Assembly (NCBI RefSeq): GCF_027563465.1
Contig: NZ_JAPFQA010000006.1
Span: forward strand, 295,255-359,254
DNA length: 64,000 nucleotides
Source of the DNA: Mesorhizobium qingshengii
GTDB taxonomy: Bacteria; Pseudomonadota; Alphaproteobacteria; Rhizobiales; Rhizobiaceae
Direction of reading: 5' to 3'
Positions 62,152-64,000 of this stretch are shown here, piece by piece. The number at the start of each line of letters is the position of its first letter. Position 1 is the stretch's first letter. The notes beneath the pieces are model-generated. The model made no database searches and had not been told where the DNA came from. It saw only the letters and a program-made list of their open reading frames with translations. The position numbers and the translations under genes were made by a program.

Positions 62152-62859
62152 TCACATCGATTTCAAGACATAGGTGTCGTCGAAGTCGGCAAGCTTCGGA
62201 TACGCGATCGTCGGGGCATGCAGGAGCCCGAGGACGCGTTCGCGGTAACGAACCAGGCACTGCTGGCGCTCGCTGTCGCTGATGCGCGCTGGTGCATGCA
62301 CGAGGAATGGCTCGATCACGGTGAAGCCGACGAAGTAGAGCATCCCGTGGTTGATCGGGAACAGGATCTCGGCGATTGGGCCGTTTAGTCCGCGGCCGGA
62401 ATAGATCGGCGGAGGCCCGCCGATTGTGACGGAACACATCGCGCGCTTTCCTGCCAGGACGCCGCGATCATACCATCTGCCGCCGCCATAGATGCGGCCA
62501 CCCGACGCGAACACTCGGTCAACCCAGCCCTTGAGGATTGCCGGCAGCCCGAACCACCAGAGCGGAAACTGCAGGATCAAAGCGTCGCACCAGAAAAGCT
62601 TGTCCATTTCGGCCTGGATGTCTGGAGCGAATCCGTCGTGGGCAGCCGCATTCGCCTCCTCGGACTGCTGGCGGTAGTAGTTCGCGTCCCGAATGGTCGT
62701 GAAGTTGCGCCGATCTGATACCGGATTGAAGCTCATGGCGTAGAGATCGGAGACAACGACCTCGTGCCCCGCCGCGGACAGTGCATCCTGCGCCGCCCGG
62801 GTTAGGGCGCCGTTGAAGCTGTTGGGCTCCGGGTGGGCATGAACGATGAAGATGCGCAC
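62152..62859 (-). CDS. NAD(P)H dehydrogenase (quinone), flavodoxin-like fold
   Basis: 235 residues in the NQO1/MdaB-type family: IFIVHAHPEPNSFNGALTRAAQDAL, LILQFPLWWFGLPAILKGWVDRVFASGGRIYGGG and TIGGPPPIYSGRGLNG. It reduces quinones with FAD or FMN by two electrons, avoiding semiquinone radicals. Start is GTG at 62859 with GGGGAAG upstream, which gives the family N-terminus. It lies 25 bp downstream of the DoxX gene on the same strand, so possibly one operon. Confidence 0.92.
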   Translation of the reverse strand: MRIFIVHAHPEPNSFNGALTRAAQDALSAAGHEVVVSDLYAMSFNPVSDRRNFTTIRDANYYRQQSEEANAAAHDGFAPDIQAEMDKLFWCDALILQFPLWWFGLPAILKGWVDRVFASGGRIYGGGRWYDRGVLAGKRAMCSVTIGGPPPIYSGRGLNGPIAEILFPINHGMLYFVGFTVIEPFLVHAPARISDSERQQCLVRYRERVLGLLHAPTIAYPKLADFDDTYVLKSM

Positions 62860-62884
62860 CGTGCTTCCCCGCTGGTCGAGATGT

Positions 62885-63373
62885 TCATTTTCTGGACGCC
62901 GAAAAGGTCCGCTCGGCGACATGGTCGAGCGAGAAGACGCCGGCGCCCCGGGTCAGCACGAGCAGCAGCAGCGAAGCCCACAGCAGATGCTCGGCCCAGT
63001 TCTCCGGGAAAACGAAGATCTGGATTACCGATACGACACCGAGCAGCATCAGTGCGCCGAGGCGAGAGAAAAGCCCCAGGAAAAGCAGGACCGACCCCGA
63101 GATTTCGGCGGTCGTCGCCAGCGGCGCCGCGATCGACGGATCGATGAAGGGCAGATTGTATTCGTTGGCAAACAGCTGCAGTGTAACCGGCCAGGATGCC
63201 AGCTTCGTCTGAGCGGACTGCCAGAAGACATGCGATATCGCGATGCGGGCGGCGAGTTGGATCAGCGAAAACGGAATGCGTTCGGGTAGCTTGATGACGC
63301 GCCTGTAGAGGCCGAAAAGGCCTGCCGGGGCGGACGAGGAATATTCTGGTATCGCGGTCATGACTGTCTCCAT
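62885..63373 (-). CDS. DoxX-family membrane protein, probably of a bufferin-type operon
   Basis: 162 residues with four hydrophobic spans in a DoxX layout: FSLIQLAARIAISHVFWQSAQTKLASWP, ATTAEISGSVLLFLGLFSRLGALMLLGVVSVIQIFVFPENWAEHLLWASLLLLVLTRGAGVFSLDH. Its ATG overlaps the stop of the DUF2063 gene by ATGA, so the two are translationally coupled. DoxX proteins of this type are the usual last member of MNIO (DUF692)/DUF2063 operons, where they handle electrons or the modified peptide at the membrane. Confidence 0.88.
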   Translation of the reverse strand: METVMTAIPEYSSSAPAGLFGLYRRVIKLPERIPFSLIQLAARIAISHVFWQSAQTKLASWPVTLQLFANEYNLPFIDPSIAAPLATTAEISGSVLLFLGLFSRLGALMLLGVVSVIQIFVFPENWAEHLLWASLLLLVLTRGAGVFSLDHVAERTFSASRK

Positions 63374-64000
63374 CAGTTTGAGAGGGGATGCCTCGGGATC
63401 CGCACATCCGTAACGAGCCCGTCATTGAACAGGCGCACGAGCGCGGACACGAGATCGAACGCCGGATCGAGAGCGAGGGCACGGCCTGTGGCGTGTTCCA
63501 GGCCGAGGCCGTGCTTGAGTGAATGCCGGAACGCGAAATTCGCACGGTCGAGAAGAACCAGACGAACGCTGTCCCCGGCCCGCCACAACGCCACGCGTTG
63601 AGGGCGCCTTGTCCAGGCACTGTGCTGGTTGACAACAGCCTCTTGCTGGTGCGCCGTCCAAACGGACAGGATCGACCAGTGCGAAACGATCAGCCGCAGC
63701 GATGGCTGCAGCAGGATATCGGGCGAAGGTCCGAGATTGGTGCTGTCATATTCAGCCAGGGTCCGCGGCGGCAGGCAAGCCGCGTCGAGCGCTTCGGCAA
63801 TGGTCCATTCGAGACGTGCCGTTTCGGCCACGATCGGCATGTCGGAAAGCGTGTCGATCGTCTTCAGGAAGCGCGGGAAGCCGGCGCCATAGCGCGCCAG
63901 CCGCGACTCCACGGGCGGATGCCGTCGAATGAACTCGCTGGCCACGAAACGGAAGAACCGTTCGTCGACAAGGCGAACCGTGACGGGAAACACCGCAATC
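63373..64000 (-). CDS. bufC: DUF2063 (BufC/HvfC-like) RiPP-precursor binding protein, partial
   Basis: The frame is open to the right edge, so the N-terminus is outside. The visible 206+ residues match the DUF2063 family: VFPVTVRLVDERFFRFVASEFIRRHPP, GAGFPRFLKTIDTLSDMPIVAETARLEW and the C-terminal domain LDPAFDLVSALVRLFNDGLV. About 20-60 residues of the conserved N-terminal helical domain are missing. Partner proteins of this family (HvfC, BufC) bind the precursor peptide for the DUF692 iron enzyme. Next upstream, beyond the edge, DUF692 and DUF2282 (bufferin) genes are expected. Confidence 0.85.
   Translation of the reverse strand, partial: IAVFPVTVRLVDERFFRFVASEFIRRHPPVESRLARYGAGFPRFLKTIDTLSDMPIVAETARLEWTIAEALDAACLPPRTLAEYDSTNLGPSPDILLQPSLRLIVSHWSILSVWTAHQQEAVVNQHSAWTRRPQRVALWRAGDSVRLVLLDRANFAFRHSLKHGLGLEHATGRALALDPAFDLVSALVRLFNDGLVTDVRIPRHPLSN

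Overview
The window reads as chromosome of a high-GC alphaproteobacterium of the Rhizobiales, most likely Mesorhizobium or a close Phyllobacteriaceae relative. The reasons are the gene order murA / DUF2948 / hisD / UPF0262 / phosphatase / infA / maf / yacG, a rhizobial-type L-rhamnose locus (rhaRSTPQUK divergent from rhaDI), an alpha-galactoside locus laid out like agp of Sinorhizobium, 5-aminolevulinate synthase (hemA), and many short palindromic intergenic repeats of rhizobial type. Genus is an inference from these patterns; no search was run.

Layout. 1-7.1 kb: the 5' end of a DUF952 gene, a small secreted coiled-coil protein, a LuxR-type response regulator meeting tail to tail a symporter-fused hybrid histidine kinase, mscL with a strong terminator, and an aminotransferase. 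7.1-13.4 kb: hemA and galE diverge around a perfect FNR/FixK box; then dadA and a translationally close racemase fused to a degenerate arginase, and a convergent cupin with a cysteine cluster. 13.6-24.7 kb: complete L-rhamnose uptake and catabolism. 24.8-29.9 kb: ggt, a membrane protein, a DUF4432 protein, tRNA-Phe and an AraC regulator.

30.0-36.7 kb: a sugar ABC transporter (binding protein, two permeases, ATPase) with a Gfo/Idh/MocA-aldo/keto reductase fusion, its intercistronic gaps filled by repeats. 36.9-47.8 kb: an NTF2-like gene with a broken neighbour, an AraC regulator, and the alpha-galactoside locus (two GH4 enzymes flanking binding protein, two permeases and a double ATPase); the first permease carries a one-base frameshift.

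47.8-53.9 kb: the conserved housekeeping block on the minus strand, a 58-codon small gene, and tRNA-Thr. 53.9-64 kb: a more accessory region of small stress and redox genes (GYD and YciI proteins, DMT exporter, unusual SDR, a dead peroxiredoxin beside an intact TetR gene, AhpD-like protein, LysR, CGNR regulator, exported hydrolase, quinone reductase) ending in DoxX and DUF2063 genes that look like the tail of a bufferin-type RiPP operon cut by the window edge. A decayed DUF2063 fragment lies about 9 kb away.

No CRISPR array, integrase, transposase or phage gene was seen.
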